Counted from the first letter of the stretch, positions 1 to 9,882 are shown. The stretch: 64,000 nt of DNA from Clostridium_AF sediminicola (GCF_050402865.1 NZ_BAABMF010000007.1:62001-126000), one strand, 5' to 3'. Numbers and translations: made by a program. The notes: a model not told the origin generated them from the letters alone.

Positions 1-2578
1 CAACTACTTTTTCTCTATGAATAAGTTCTCTAACTTTTTCAAAATTAGCTTTTAATATTTCAAAGTCAGGCAAACCATCTTCTCCAATAGGAGTCTGAAC
101 TAATACAACTTTGCTTCCTTTATTCTTGAATTCAGATGATACAACTTTATCAGTATCCACAACATTCACTGCGAAGGATACTAGTGTTGGTGGAACATTT
201 AGATCTTTGAATGTTCCAGACATTGAATCCTTTCCACCTATTGCTGGTATTTCTAATTTATTTTGAGCATAAAACGCTCCAAGTAATGCACTAAATGGTT
301 TTCCCCATTTTTCCGGTGTTTTTCCTAATCTTTCAAAGTATTCTTGGAATGTAAGTCTTATATTTTTATAATCTCCACCTGCTGCAACTATTTTAGTTAC
401 AGAATCTAATACCGCATAAAGAGCACCATGGAATGGACTCCATTTTGCAAGAGTTGGATTATAGCCATAAGACATAAGTGTTCCTGTTTTTGTTTCTCCA
501 TTTATAAGAGGAATTTTTGCACACATTACTTCAGATGGAGTAAGTTGATATTTTCCTCCAAATGGCATTAATACTGTCCCTGCGCCTATCGAACTGTCAA
601 ATTTTTCAATTAACCCTCTTTGAGATGCAACATTTAAGTCTTGAAGATTACTCATCCACTGCTCATTTACATCACTAATTTTCTTTTCTTCAAAATAAGT
701 ATTTTCAGAAGGTTTTGATACTTTAACATCAACCTTTTGTCTAACTCCATTAGTATCTAAGAAATCTCTCTTCAATGAAACAATAGGTTTTCCTCTCCAT
801 AACATTTTTAAAGTTCTATCATCTGTTACAGTAGATACTACAATTGCTTCTAAATTCTCTTCTTCTGCATATTTTATAAATTCTTCAGCCATTTCTTTTT
901 CAACTACTACTGCCATTCTTTCTTGAGATTCTGAAATAGAAAGCTCTGTTCCATCAAGCCCTTCGTATTTTTTAGAAACTAAATCAAGATTTATTGTGAG
1001 GCCATCACTAAGCTCACCAATAGCTACTGCTACTCCACCTGCTCCGAAGTCATTACATTTCTTTATCATATTACTTACTTTTTCATTTCTAAATAGCCTT
1101 TGAAGCTTTCTCTCTGTAGGAGCATTTCCCTTTTGTACTTCTGCACCACAAGTTAGAATAGATTCTTCGTCATGCTCTTTTGATGAACCAGTTGCACCAC
1201 CACAACCATCTCTACCAGTTCTTCCACCAACAAGTATTATTAAATCACCTTTTTCAGGAGTCTCTCTTCTAACATTTTTCTTTGGAGCAGCTGCAATAAC
1301 GGCACCAATCTCCATTCTTTTTGCAACAAATCCCGGGTCATAAATTTCACTAACAAGTCCAGTAGCAAGGCCTATTTGATTACCGTAAGAACTATATCCA
1401 TCAGCAGCCCCTAAAGTAATTTGTCTTTGAGGAAGTTTTCCTGCTAATGTCTCTTCAATAAAAGCTCTTGGGTCTGCACTTCCTGTAACCCTCATGGCCT
1501 GGTAAACATATGATCTACCTGATAATGGATCTCTAATAGCTCCACCAAGACATGTTGCAGCTCCACCAAAAGGTTCAATTTCAGTTGGATGGTTATGCGT
1601 TTCATTCTTAAACATTACTAGATATTTTTCTGTTTTGCCATCTACATCAACATCGCATTCAATACTGCAAGCATTGATTTCTTCTGATACTTCAAGGTCA
1701 TCTAGTTTCCCTTCTTTACGAAGCTTTTTCATTCCCATTACAGCTATATCCATAAGAGTCATTTCTTTTTTTCTATCTCCGTATACGTATATTCTCGAAT
1801 TCTTATACATATCGAAAGACTCTTTAATTGCTTTGGTGTATTTTGAATCTTCAATTTCAATATTTTCTAGTTTTGTTTCAAAAGTAGTGTGTCTGCAGTG
1901 ATCTGACCAATAAGTATCTATTACTTTTATTTCAGTAATAGTAGGATTTCTCTTTTCTGTATCTCTAAAATACTCCTGGCAAAATTTTAAATCTTCAAAA
2001 CTCATTGCAAAACCATGTTCATTAATAAATATGTTAAGTTTTTCATCATTCATCTCAATAAATCCATCAATAATTGCTACTTCTGCTGGTATATGAGTTT
2101 CTATATCTAAATTCTCAGGCTTCTCGAGAAGTGCTTCTCTTGAATCTACATTATTTATATAATAATCTTTTATATTTACAAAATCATCATCAGATACGCA
2201 TCCATCAATAACTATAATTTTTGCGCAAGCAATTTTAGGTCTTTCTCCATGAGTTATAAGCTGAATACATTGACTTGCTGAATCAGCTCTTTGATCATAT
2301 TGTCCTGGCAAGTATTCAACCGCAAATACTTTTGAATCTGAATTGAATTCGATTTTTTCGTCACAAACATTATCTACAGTTGGCTCTGAAAAAATAGTGT
2401 TTCTTGCTTTTTCATATATTTCATCAGAAACACCTTCAATGTCATATCTATTCACTAACCTTAATTTCTTAATACCCTCTATCCCAAGGTTTTCAGTTAA
2501 TTCGCCATACAAAGCCATAGCTTCTACATCAAATCCCGATTTCTTTTCCACATAAATTCTTCTGACATTGTTATTCAT
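1..2578 (-). CDS. purL: Phosphoribosylformylglycinamidine synthase, 3' end outside window
   Basis: FGAM synthase catalyses the ATP- and glutamine-dependent fourth step of IMP synthesis. The first 859 codons are visible from an ATG preceded by AGAAGGAG; the C-terminal part, where the glutaminase domain would lie in the long single-chain form, runs off the left edge. Visible hallmarks are TYWSDHCRHTTFETKL in the FGAM synthase domain, the ATP-binding stretch NETHNHPTEIEPFGGAATCLGG, GGRTGRDGCGGATGSS, and GAGGVAVAIGELSDG. It starts 13 bp after the purD stop and is the last visible gene of the purine operon. The extended N-terminal domain points to the large Gram-negative/clostridial type rather than the small PurL/PurQ/PurS type, and no separate purQ or purS is seen. 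Confidence 0.96.
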   Translation of the reverse strand, partial: MNNNVRRIYVEKKSGFDVEAMALYGELTENLGIEGIKKLRLVNRYDIEGVSDEIYEKARNTIFSEPTVDNVCDEKIEFNSDSKVFAVEYLPGQYDQRADSASQCIQLITHGERPKIACAKIIVIDGCVSDDDFVNIKDYYINNVDSREALLEKPENLDIETHIPAEVAIIDGFIEMNDEKLNIFINEHGFAMSFEDLKFCQEYFRDTEKRNPTITEIKVIDTYWSDHCRHTTFETKLENIEIEDSKYTKAIKESFDMYKNSRIYVYGDRKKEMTLMDIAVMGMKKLRKEGKLDDLEVSEEINACSIECDVDVDGKTEKYLVMFKNETHNHPTEIEPFGGAATCLGGAIRDPLSGRSYVYQAMRVTGSADPRAFIEETLAGKLPQRQITLGAADGYSSYGNQIGLATGLVSEIYDPGFVAKRMEIGAVIAAAPKKNVRRETPEKGDLIILVGGRTGRDGCGGATGSSKEHDEESILTCGAEVQKGNAPTERKLQRLFRNEKVSNMIKKCNDFGAGGVAVAIGELSDGLTINLDLVSKKYEGLDGTELSISESQERMAVVVEKEMAEEFIKYAEEENLEAIVVSTVTDDRTLKMLWRGKPIVSLKRDFLDTNGVRQKVDVKVSKPSENTYFEEKKISDVNEQWMSNLQDLNVASQRGLIEKFDSSIGAGTVLMPFGGKYQLTPSEVMCAKIPLINGETKTGTLMSYGYNPTLAKWSPFHGALYAVLDSVTKIVAAGGDYKNIRLTFQEYFERLGKTPEKWGKPFSALLGAFYAQNKLEIPAIGGKDSMSGTFKDLNVPPTLVSFAVNVVDTDKVVSSEFKNKGSKVVLVQTPIGEDGLPDFEILKANFEKVRELIHREKVV

Positions 2579-2591
2579 GGTTTTACTCCTT

Positions 2592-3851
2592 CTAATTAAA
2601 ATTCTTTTTTAAGCCAATATCTTTTCTATAATGCATCCCATCAAAATGGATATTCTGAAGATCTTTGTATGCTTTTTCTCTTGCTTCTTCCAAACTCTCC
2701 CCAAGAGCTACTACAGACAAAACTCTTCCTCCTGATGTTTTCAATTTTCCATCATTATATTTAGCTCCACAAATAAATACTTTACTATCGACTTTATCTA
2801 TTCCTAAAATTTCATATCCTTTTTCATAAGTACCAGGATATCCTTTAGAAACTCCGTTAACACAACAAGCATGTTTTTCCTTCCATTTAACTTCACAAGT
2901 TTCTAATTTCCCATCCACTGCTTTCATCATTAAATTTAAATAATCACTTTCCATTAATGAAAGCACTGCCTGCGTTTCAGGGTCCCCCATTCTCACATTG
3001 TATTCAAGAAGATAAACTCCCTTTTTAGTAATCATTAATCCAAAGAAAATTGTTCCCACAAAATCCATCTTTTCTTCTTTTATACCCACTAATGTATTTT
3101 TCATAACGTCTTCTTCAAAGGCTTTTAGCACTTCATCATCACAATAGAAGTTTGGAGCTATAACACCCATACCACCTGTATTTGGACCCTTGTCTCCATC
3201 AAAAATTTGTTTATGATCTTTGCTTGAAATAAAAGGAATAATTGTTTTACCATCTGTAATTGAAAGTATAGAAGCTTCTACTCCTTCTAAGAATTCTTCC
3301 ACAACAATTTCTAGTCCAGCACCATGGAAAATATCTAAAACCATTAATTTGTCTATAGCCTCTACTGCTTCTGTTACACTTTCACAGATAATTACCCCTT
3401 TACCAGCTGCAAGTCCATCTGCTTTAACAACTACTGGGTATTCACATCTTTGCACGTACTCTATTGCTTTTTTTCTATCATTAAACACTTTGTATTCTGC
3501 ACTTCTAATTCCATATTTTTCGGCGAATTTCTTAGCAAAACTCTTACTTCCTTCTAATTGTGCCGCAGCTTTTGATGGCCCAAAAATCTTTAAATTTCTT
3601 TTTTTGAAAAGATCTACTATGCCATCAACTAATGGTACCTCGGGTCCAACAATAGTAAGTGCTATTTCATTTTCTATAGCAAAATCAGCCAATTTTTCTA
3701 TTTCAGTTATATCTAAATTTTCGCATTTATTTTCTAATTGTGTTCCACCATTTCCTGGTGCCACATATATTTTTTCAACATCTTTATTTTGAGAAATATT
3801 CCAAGCAATTGCATGTTCTCTCCCACCTGAACCTACGATTAATATTTTCAA
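2592..3851 (-). CDS. purD: Phosphoribosylamine--glycine ligase (GARS)
   Basis: GAR synthetase joins glycine to phosphoribosylamine using ATP in the cytoplasm. The 419-residue protein has the N-terminal GSGGREHA motif (about residues 7-14), the ATP-grasp stretch VVVKADGLAAGKGVII, GPNTGGMGV, and the C-terminal RMGDPETQAVLSL. The start chosen is TTG at 3851: the Shine-Dalgarno AAGGAG ends at 3861, directly abutting an upstream ATG (spacing 0, unusable) but 9 nt from this TTG. The resulting N-terminus MKILIVGSGG matches family starts. A strong hairpin separates it from purH upstream, so it may be partly uncoupled from the genes before it. Confidence 0.95.
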   Translation of the reverse strand: MKILIVGSGGREHAIAWNISQNKDVEKIYVAPGNGGTQLENKCENLDITEIEKLADFAIENEIALTIVGPEVPLVDGIVDLFKKRNLKIFGPSKAAAQLEGSKSFAKKFAEKYGIRSAEYKVFNDRKKAIEYVQRCEYPVVVKADGLAAGKGVIICESVTEAVEAIDKLMVLDIFHGAGLEIVVEEFLEGVEASILSITDGKTIIPFISSKDHKQIFDGDKGPNTGGMGVIAPNFYCDDEVLKAFEEDVMKNTLVGIKEEKMDFVGTIFFGLMITKKGVYLLEYNVRMGDPETQAVLSLMESDYLNLMMKAVDGKLETCEVKWKEKHACCVNGVSKGYPGTYEKGYEILGIDKVDSKVFICGAKYNDGKLKTSGGRVLSVVALGESLEEAREKAYKDLQNIHFDGMHYRKDIGLKKNFN

Positions 3852-4020
3852 TGTATGCATCTCCTTTTCAAGATCGGCTTAATAATTACTTCTACTTTTG
3901 TTTTGAAAATATGCATGTTTCTAACATTTTTCAAAACAATCTAGTAGATGTTTTTTTCAACGTTCCCTAACTGTGTACTTATTTTGAGTATAACCTATAG
4001 GTTAATCTATTTTAAAGATT

Positions 4021-4068
4021 AAAAACAAAAGGTAAATTGGTTATTCCAATTACTCACCTTTTGTTTTT
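4021..4068 (-). terminator. Hairpin terminator between purH and purD
   Basis: The outer stem AAAAACAAAAGGT (4021-4033) pairs with ACCTTTTGTTTTT (4056-4068), with an inner AATTGG/CCAATT stem and a TTATT loop. On the minus strand it ends in a T-rich run just after the purH stop. It lies inside the pur operon, so it is probably a partial terminator or processing site rather than the operon end. Confidence 0.7.
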
Positions 4069-4075
4069 AGTTTTA

Positions 4076-5578
4076 CTAATGTTTAAAGTGTCTTAAGCCT
4101 GTCATTACCATAGACATCCCATTTTCATCACAAGCCTCTATTGAATCCTTGTCTCTAATAGAACCACCTGGTTGAATGATTGCTTTTATTCCATATTTAG
4201 CTGCTTCTTTTACAACATCATTAAATGGGAAGAAAGCATCTGAAGCCAAAACTGTTGCTTCTCCTTTAGCTCTTTCTAAAGCTTCCTGTGCTGCCCAAAT
4301 TCTGTTAACTTGGCCTGCACCTACTCCAGTAGCCATACCATCTTTTGCCACTACAATAGCATTAGATTTCACATACTTACAAACTTTCATAGCAAATATC
4401 ATATCTTTCATTTCTCTATCAGTAGGTTGTTTTTTAGTAACTACTTCATATTTATCTGCAAATTTCTTATCTTCTTCCATTACTAAAATACCACCATCAA
4501 CTCTTGCAAGATTATACTCATCCTCTGGTTTAACTTCACACTTAATAACTCTAAGATTTTTCTTAGTTTTTAGTACTTCTAATGCGTCCTCGTCAAAAGC
4601 TGGTGCAATAACAATCTCAAGGAAAATTTTGACCATTTCTTCCGCTGCAGCTTTATTTACTGAAGTATTGCATGCAACTATTCCACCAAATATTGAAACA
4701 GGGTCACAACTATAAGCTTTTACATAAGCTTCTTCAACAGTTTCAGCAATTGCAACTCCGCAAGGAGTATTATGTTTTAATCCACAAACTGCAATTTCTT
4801 CAAACTCCCAAACAGTTTTCCAAGCAATATCCATATCTTTTATGTTATTGTAAGATAACTGCTTACCATTTAGTTGCTCAAAGTTATTCATAGCTCCTAT
4901 ACCACTTGTTGCTTTATAATAAGCTGCTGTTTGATGAGAGTTTTCTCCATATCTTAAATCAGCATCTTTTTCGTAAGACAAAGATAAATATTTAGGATAC
5001 TCTTCTTCTAACATAAAGTTACTAATAGCAGCATCATAAGCAGATGTCAGATTGAATACTTTACCTGCCAATTTTTTCTTAGTATCGTAATTTACTTCTC
5101 CAGACTCATTCATTTGAACTTTTACATCTTCATAATCAGATGGATCAGTTATAACTACTACATCTCTAAAGTTTTTAGCAGCGGATCTTAGCATAGTAGG
5201 CCCACCAATATCAATAAATTCTATTTTTTCGTCAAATTCTAAGTCTTCTTTAACTTTTTCAAAGAAAGGATATAAATTTACAATAACCATATCAATTGGT
5301 TCAATATTCAATTCTTCTATCTTATTCATGTGATCAGCATTGTCTCTAATCGCTAATAATCCTCCGTGAATACATGGATGAAGTGTCTTAACTCTGCCAT
5401 CAAGAATTTCTGGAAATCCTGTAATTTCATTTACTTCAGTAACAGGTATATCATTTTCTTTCAAATGTCTGTATGTTCCACCAGTTGAAATAATTTCAAC
5501 ACCTTTTTCCACTAAGAATTTAGCAAAATCAGCAATTCCTTCTTTTTTAAACACACTTATTAACGCTCTTTTTATCAC
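4076..5578 (-). CDS. purH: Bifunctional AICAR transformylase / IMP cyclohydrolase
   Basis: PurH performs the last two steps of IMP synthesis: formylation of AICAR with 10-formyl-THF and ring closure. The 500-residue length fits the family. The N-terminal MGS-like cyclohydrolase domain carries STGGTYRHL and KTLHPCIHGGLLA; the transformylase domain carries GLKHNTPCGVA (the usual KHxNPCGVA motif) and IQPGGSIRD near the C-terminus. The start is GTG at 5578 (MIKRALISVF), 8 nt after AAAGGGG; upstream in-frame codons run into a repeat fragment and are not family-like. An extra-long stop-to-start gap from purN holds part of the modular repeat. Confidence 0.95.
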   Translation of the reverse strand: MIKRALISVFKKEGIADFAKFLVEKGVEIISTGGTYRHLKENDIPVTEVNEITGFPEILDGRVKTLHPCIHGGLLAIRDNADHMNKIEELNIEPIDMVIVNLYPFFEKVKEDLEFDEKIEFIDIGGPTMLRSAAKNFRDVVVITDPSDYEDVKVQMNESGEVNYDTKKKLAGKVFNLTSAYDAAISNFMLEEEYPKYLSLSYEKDADLRYGENSHQTAAYYKATSGIGAMNNFEQLNGKQLSYNNIKDMDIAWKTVWEFEEIAVCGLKHNTPCGVAIAETVEEAYVKAYSCDPVSIFGGIVACNTSVNKAAAEEMVKIFLEIVIAPAFDEDALEVLKTKKNLRVIKCEVKPEDEYNLARVDGGILVMEEDKKFADKYEVVTKKQPTDREMKDMIFAMKVCKYVKSNAIVVAKDGMATGVGAGQVNRIWAAQEALERAKGEATVLASDAFFPFNDVVKEAAKYGIKAIIQPGGSIRDKDSIEACDENGMSMVMTGLRHFKH

Positions 5579-5598
5579 AGTTAGCACCCCTTTATTCA

Positions 5599-5660
5599 GT
5601 GCACAATTCACAATGCACAATTCACAATTATTGTTGATTTTCTGAGAAAATCTTTAAATT
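5599..5660 (-). repeat. Modular repeat, half element G (purN-purH gap)
   Basis: Read on minus, a hairpin GATTTTCTCAGAAAATC is followed by two tandem TTGTGAATTGTGCA-type words ending just before the purH Shine-Dalgarno. The hairpin matches the ATCATCC-side hairpin of the full elements at 13484-13676, 20301-20567 and 32666-32836. The terminal words differ from those copies. Confidence 0.65.
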
Positions 5661-5673
5661 TATTAATCTTACC

Positions 5674-6285
5674 TTAATTAATTATAGTCGCTCTTCTTCC
5701 TTCTATCCTAATTCTTTTTTCTGAAATCAGTTTGATTGCTTCTGGAAGAGCTATATGTTCTTGAACTAAAACTCTTTTTTGTAATTCTTTTGGTGTATCT
5801 TTACTTTTAACTTCAACAGCCTTTTGCAAAATAATAACCCCAGTATCAGTTCCTTCATCCACAAAATGAACAGTACAGCCAGCAATTTTCACTCCGTATT
5901 CAATTGCTTTTTCGTGAACTTTGATACCATACATTCCTGCCCCACAGAAAGCTGGTATCAAAGAAGGATGAATATTTACTATCTTATTTTTAAATTTATT
6001 TAGTATATCCCCTTTTAAAATCGACAAAAACCCTGCTAAAACAATCAAATCAACTTTCCCATCAATTACTTTTAGTATTTCATCAGATAAATTAGCCCCG
6101 TATTCTTTTTTATCTAAAGTAATACCTTTTATATTATGTTTTTCCGCTCGTTTTATAGCATAAGCCCCTTTTTTATCACAAATTACATATTCAATACTAC
6201 AGTTCAAGTAACCATCCTCAATTCTATCTATAATTGATTGAAGATTACTTCCTCCCCCTGAGGCCAAAACTGCTATTTTAAACAT
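5674..6285 (-). CDS. purN: Phosphoribosylglycinamide formyltransferase (folate-dependent)
   Basis: GART transfers a formyl group from 10-formyl-THF to GAR, the third step of IMP synthesis. The 203-residue protein shows LASGGGSNLQSII at the N-terminus for phosphate binding, NIHPSLIPAF with the catalytic Asn and His, and DEGTDTG with the catalytic Asp. Its ATG, preceded by AGGAGG, overlaps the purM coding end by 13 nt, so the two are translationally coupled. Loop residues after HPSLIP read CGAGM rather than the commoner KFxGLH, a small lineage variation with catalytic residues intact. Confidence 0.96.
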   Translation of the reverse strand: MFKIAVLASGGGSNLQSIIDRIEDGYLNCSIEYVICDKKGAYAIKRAEKHNIKGITLDKKEYGANLSDEILKVIDGKVDLIVLAGFLSILKGDILNKFKNKIVNIHPSLIPAFCGAGMYGIKVHEKAIEYGVKIAGCTVHFVDEGTDTGVIILQKAVEVKSKDTPKELQKRVLVQEHIALPEAIKLISEKRIRIEGRRATIIN

Positions 6286-7268
6286 ACTTCCTTGCCTCCT
6301 GTTTGGACAAAACCAATCTCATAAGCTTTATCTCCAAGCTTTTTAAGTTCTTTTATAACTTCTTCTGAATCCTCTTTATTTATACATAACACAAATCCTA
6401 TCCCCATATTAAAAGTATTATACATATGTTCTTCTTCAACACCTAAATCCATTAAGTAATTAAAAATTGGAGGTTTTTCAAATGAATCTTTAAAAATAAC
6501 TGCAGTGAAATCATTTTTAAACATTCTAGGAATATTTTCATAAAATCCTCCTCCAGTAATGTGAGCCATTCCTTTAATACTAAATTTCTTCATTATTTCT
6601 AATACACTTTTAACATAAATCTTAGTAGGTTCTAATAAAACTTCACCAATTTTTTTTCCATTAAATTCTTCATCAAAATTAGTAATTAGTTTTCTTACTA
6701 AAGAAAAGCCATTGCTATGAACACCAGACGACTCTATTCCTATAAGTACATCGCCAGCTTCTATAGTGCTCCCATCTATTATGCTATCTTTTTCTACTGC
6801 ACCTACACAAAAACCTGCTATATCATACTCACCTTTTTTATAAAATCCAGGCATTTCAGCAGTTTCCCCACCAATCAAGGCAGAATTTGCCATAATACAT
6901 CCTTCACTCACACCTTTAACAATGTCAGTTGCCGCATCTGCATCTAATTGTCCACAGGCCATATAATCTAAAAAGAATAAGGGTTCTGCACCATGGCACA
7001 AAATATCATTTACACACATTGCAACACAATCTATTCCTACAGTATCATAAATACCCATTTCAAAAGCGATTTTTAACTTTGTTCCTACACCATCAGTACC
7101 TGACACTAATACTGGGTTCTTATAGTCCTTCAATTGATACATCCCAGCAAATGAACCTAAGTTATTTAATACCCCATCATTATATGTTTTTTCAACATGA
7201 TTTTTCATCTGTGATACTGCTTTATAACCTTCTTCTATATTGACACCAGCGTCCTTATAAGTGGCCAT
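6273..7268 (-). CDS. purM: Phosphoribosylformylglycinamidine cyclo-ligase (AIR synthetase)
   Basis: AIR synthetase closes the imidazole ring of FGAM with ATP to give AIR. The 331-residue protein has the PurM-family VSGTDGVGTKLKIAF motif, CVNDILCHGAEPLFFLDY, GGETAEMPGFY and HITGGGFYENIPRM. It starts with ATG after GAAAGG, 7 nt downstream of the purF stop, and overlaps purN. Length and motifs are normal for the family. Confidence 0.97.
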   Translation of the reverse strand: MATYKDAGVNIEEGYKAVSQMKNHVEKTYNDGVLNNLGSFAGMYQLKDYKNPVLVSGTDGVGTKLKIAFEMGIYDTVGIDCVAMCVNDILCHGAEPLFFLDYMACGQLDADAATDIVKGVSEGCIMANSALIGGETAEMPGFYKKGEYDIAGFCVGAVEKDSIIDGSTIEAGDVLIGIESSGVHSNGFSLVRKLITNFDEEFNGKKIGEVLLEPTKIYVKSVLEIMKKFSIKGMAHITGGGFYENIPRMFKNDFTAVIFKDSFEKPPIFNYLMDLGVEEEHMYNTFNMGIGFVLCINKEDSEEVIKELKKLGDKAYEIGFVQTGGKEVCLK

Positions 7269-7275
7269 GAATTTC

Positions 7276-8688
7276 CTACCTTTCTAAACATTCTTTTGAA
7301 TTTTCTATTGGTGCAGATTCTGGATAAACTCCATTAAAACATCCCATACATAAACCTTTATTACATGGTATTGTTTCCTTCAAACCTTCTCTACTTAAGT
7401 ATCCAAGACTATCTGCCCCAAGATAATCCCTAATCTCTTCAACATTCTTATGTGCACCAATAAGTTCTTTTCTATATGAAATATCTATACCAAAGTAACA
7501 TGGATATTTTACTATAGGTGATGATACTCTAAAATGTATCTCCTTTGCCCCAGCTCTTCTCAATATCTCAACCAATCTTCTACTTGTTGTTCCCCTAACA
7601 ATGGAATCATCAATTATTACAACTCTTTTTCCTTCAATATTAGGTTTAAGCGCATTTAACTTAACTGATACTGCTTTTTCTCTTAACTCCTGAGTTGGTG
7701 CAATAAAAGTTCTTGCAACATATTTATTTTTTATAAGTCCTATTCCATATGGAATTCCTGATGCCTTAGAATATCCTATAGCTGCTGATAATCCTGAGTC
7801 TGGAACGCCTACTACAATATCAGCTTCCACAGGTGCTTCCTTATATAATAATTCCCCTGCCCTTACTCTAGATTCATAAACACTATCTCCATCCATAACA
7901 CTATCAGGCCTAGCAAAATAAATATATTCAAAAGAACAAGTTGCATGTTTTATTTTTTCAGCATATTTAATAGATTTAATTCCATTCTCATCAATTATTA
8001 CCATTTCACCTGGATTAACATCTCTTACAAGGTCCGCTCCAATAGCATCTAATGCACAACTCTCAGAGCTTAGAATGTAATCATCATCAATCTTACCAAT
8101 ACAAAGTGGCCTAATTCCATGAGGATCTCTCACTCCTATTAATTTATTTTCAGTTAAAATAACTATAGCATAAGAACCTTTTACTGCACGTATCGCACTA
8201 ACAACTGCTTCTTCTATTCCATACTTTACTTTTCTTGCAATTAGATTAAGTATTACTTCTGAATCATTTGAGGTATGAAATAAAACTCCGCCATCCTCTA
8301 ACAAATCTCGTATAACATCAGCATTAATCAAATTTCCGTTATGTGCTATGGATATAGCCCCAAGTTTATATTTACTAAGTAAAGGCTGAGCATTTTTAAC
8401 ATTACTTGAACCTGTTGTTGAATATCTAACATGACCTATTGCCATATTTCCTCTAAGACTTGTTACCGTTTCTTTATCTAAAGCTTCATGAACTAATCCC
8501 ATATCCTTAACACACTTTAATTTTTCTCCATCGGAAACTGTAATACCTGCACTTTCCTGTCCTCTATGCTGTAGTGCATAAAGACCATAATAAACAGAAG
8601 GCGCTACATCAATATCTTTTTTTGAATAGATCCCGAAAACTCCACACTCTTCTTTAAATTTATCATTTTCCAAAAAGATTCCACTCAT
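7276..8688 (-). CDS. purF: Amidophosphoribosyltransferase, [4Fe-4S] type
   Basis: This is the committed step of purine synthesis: it makes phosphoribosylamine from PRPP and glutamine. Cys15 in EECGVFGI is the Ntn glutaminase nucleophile, implying a 14-residue propeptide removed autocatalytically, as in Bacillus PurF. The PRPP motif VVIIDDSIVRGTTSRR is intact. The C-terminal CNKGLCMGCFNGVYP, together with an upstream cysteine (KYPCYFGID), fits the Bacillus-type 4Fe-4S cluster that makes the enzyme oxygen-sensitive. It starts 2 bp after the purC stop. Length (470 aa) is typical. Confidence 0.97.
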   Translation of the reverse strand: MSGIFLENDKFKEECGVFGIYSKKDIDVAPSVYYGLYALQHRGQESAGITVSDGEKLKCVKDMGLVHEALDKETVTSLRGNMAIGHVRYSTTGSSNVKNAQPLLSKYKLGAISIAHNGNLINADVIRDLLEDGGVLFHTSNDSEVILNLIARKVKYGIEEAVVSAIRAVKGSYAIVILTENKLIGVRDPHGIRPLCIGKIDDDYILSSESCALDAIGADLVRDVNPGEMVIIDENGIKSIKYAEKIKHATCSFEYIYFARPDSVMDGDSVYESRVRAGELLYKEAPVEADIVVGVPDSGLSAAIGYSKASGIPYGIGLIKNKYVARTFIAPTQELREKAVSVKLNALKPNIEGKRVVIIDDSIVRGTTSRRLVEILRRAGAKEIHFRVSSPIVKYPCYFGIDISYRKELIGAHKNVEEIRDYLGADSLGYLSREGLKETIPCNKGLCMGCFNGVYPESAPIENSKECLER

Positions 8689-8690
8689 TA

Positions 8691-9401
8691 TTAGTTTTCC
8701 TTCCCAACCAATCTTTTTAAGATTTCTTCGTACGCCTCTTTTACGTCTCCCATATCTCTTCTAAATCTATCTTTATCTAACTTTTCATTAGTAGTAGCAT
8801 CCCAAAATCTGCATGTATCAGGTGATATCTCATCAGCTAATAAAATTTCTCCATTGTATCTTCCAAACTCAATTTTAAAGTCAATAAGTTTAATATTTTG
8901 CTTTAAGAAAAATTCTTTTAAAATATCATTAATTTTAGCAGTCATTTCGTACATGACATTTAACTCTTCAAAAGTAGCAGCACCCAATGCAACTGCATGA
9001 TAATCATTGATTAATGGATCTCCTAAATCATCATCTTTGTAGCAAATTTCAAAAATTGTAGTGCTTAACTCAGTTCCTTCTTGAATATTTAGTCGTTTTG
9101 CCATACTACCTGCAGCAACATTTCTTACTATAACTTCTAAAGGCACTATTTCAACTCTTTTACAAAGTTGTTCTCTATCACTTAACTTCTTCTCGAAGTG
9201 AGTTTTTATTCCATTTTCTTTCAATAAATCAAAAATCATTGTTGTAATGCTATTATTTAAAATTCCCTTACTTTCGATTTGTGATTTTTTTTCCCCGTTA
9301 AATGCTGTTGCATCATCTTTGTAATAAATAATTACATGATCTTTGTCATCTGCCTCAAAAATTTGCTTTGCTTTGCCCTCATATAACATTTTTCTATCCA
9401 T
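8691..9401 (-). CDS. purC: Phosphoribosylaminoimidazole-succinocarboxamide synthase
   Basis: SAICAR synthetase ligates aspartate to CAIR. The 236-residue protein begins MDRKMLYEGKAKQIF, and contains SQIESKGILNN, EVIVRNVAAGSMAKR and the ADEISPDTCRFWD motif. The ATG at 9401 is used because GGGGTGGAG lies 7 nt upstream; it follows the purE TAA by one base. An in-frame ATG ten codons upstream lies inside purE and lacks a ribosome site. Confidence 0.96.
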   Translation of the reverse strand: MDRKMLYEGKAKQIFEADDKDHVIIYYKDDATAFNGEKKSQIESKGILNNSITTMIFDLLKENGIKTHFEKKLSDREQLCKRVEIVPLEVIVRNVAAGSMAKRLNIQEGTELSTTIFEICYKDDDLGDPLINDYHAVALGAATFEELNVMYEMTAKINDILKEFFLKQNIKLIDFKIEFGRYNGEILLADEISPDTCRFWDATTNEKLDKDRFRRDMGDVKEAYEEILKRLVGKEN

Positions 9402-9402
9402 T

Positions 9403-9882
9403 TTATAACTCCACCCCTTCACTATTGTCACTAATAAATTTAGCTTTCATATCTATACGATATTGAATTAATTTTTCTTTAAGTTCTGGATATTTGATAG
9501 ATAACATTTCCACCGCTAACATTCCTGCATTTGAAGAATTGTTAACGCCAACTACTGCTACTGGAATAGGTTTTGGCATTTGAACCATAGATAGAAGAGA
9601 ATCAAACCCTTGCATTGCCGCATTAATAGGTACACCGATTACTGGTAGTATTGTCTTAGAAGCAATAACTCCTGGAAGATGTGCTGCGAGTCCTGCTCCT
9701 GCTATAATACATTCAAATCCATCATCTTCAATTTTCTTAAGCACTTCAGATAGTTTTTCTGGAATTCTGTGAGCTGATAAAATATATGCTTTATATTCTA
9801 TTGAGAATTCCTTAAGAATTTGTGCTGCCCCTTTCATTTTTTCAATGTCTGATCTACTTCCAAAAATAATAGCTACTTTCAT
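9403..9882 (-). CDS. purE: N5-carboxyaminoimidazole ribonucleotide mutase
   Basis: Class I PurE moves the carboxylate of N5-CAIR to give CAIR. The 159-residue protein carries GSRSDIEKM, the SAHRIPE loop with the catalytic His, and AGLAAHLPGVIASKT. It is the first gene of the operon, preceded by a 150-nt leader and a good sigma-A promoter. A class I PurE implies a PurK partner, which is not in this window. Confidence 0.96.
   Translation of the reverse strand: MKVAIIFGSRSDIEKMKGAAQILKEFSIEYKAYILSAHRIPEKLSEVLKKIEDDGFECIIAGAGLAAHLPGVIASKTILPVIGVPINAAMQGFDSLLSMVQMPKPIPVAVVGVNNSSNAGMLAVEMLSIKYPELKEKLIQYRIDMKAKFISDNSEGVEL

Noticed and set aside
3220..4893. Plus-strand open frames opposite purD and purH
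   Set aside because: They are shadows of conserved genes, with low-complexity Ser/Thr/Ile-rich translations and no Shine-Dalgarno.
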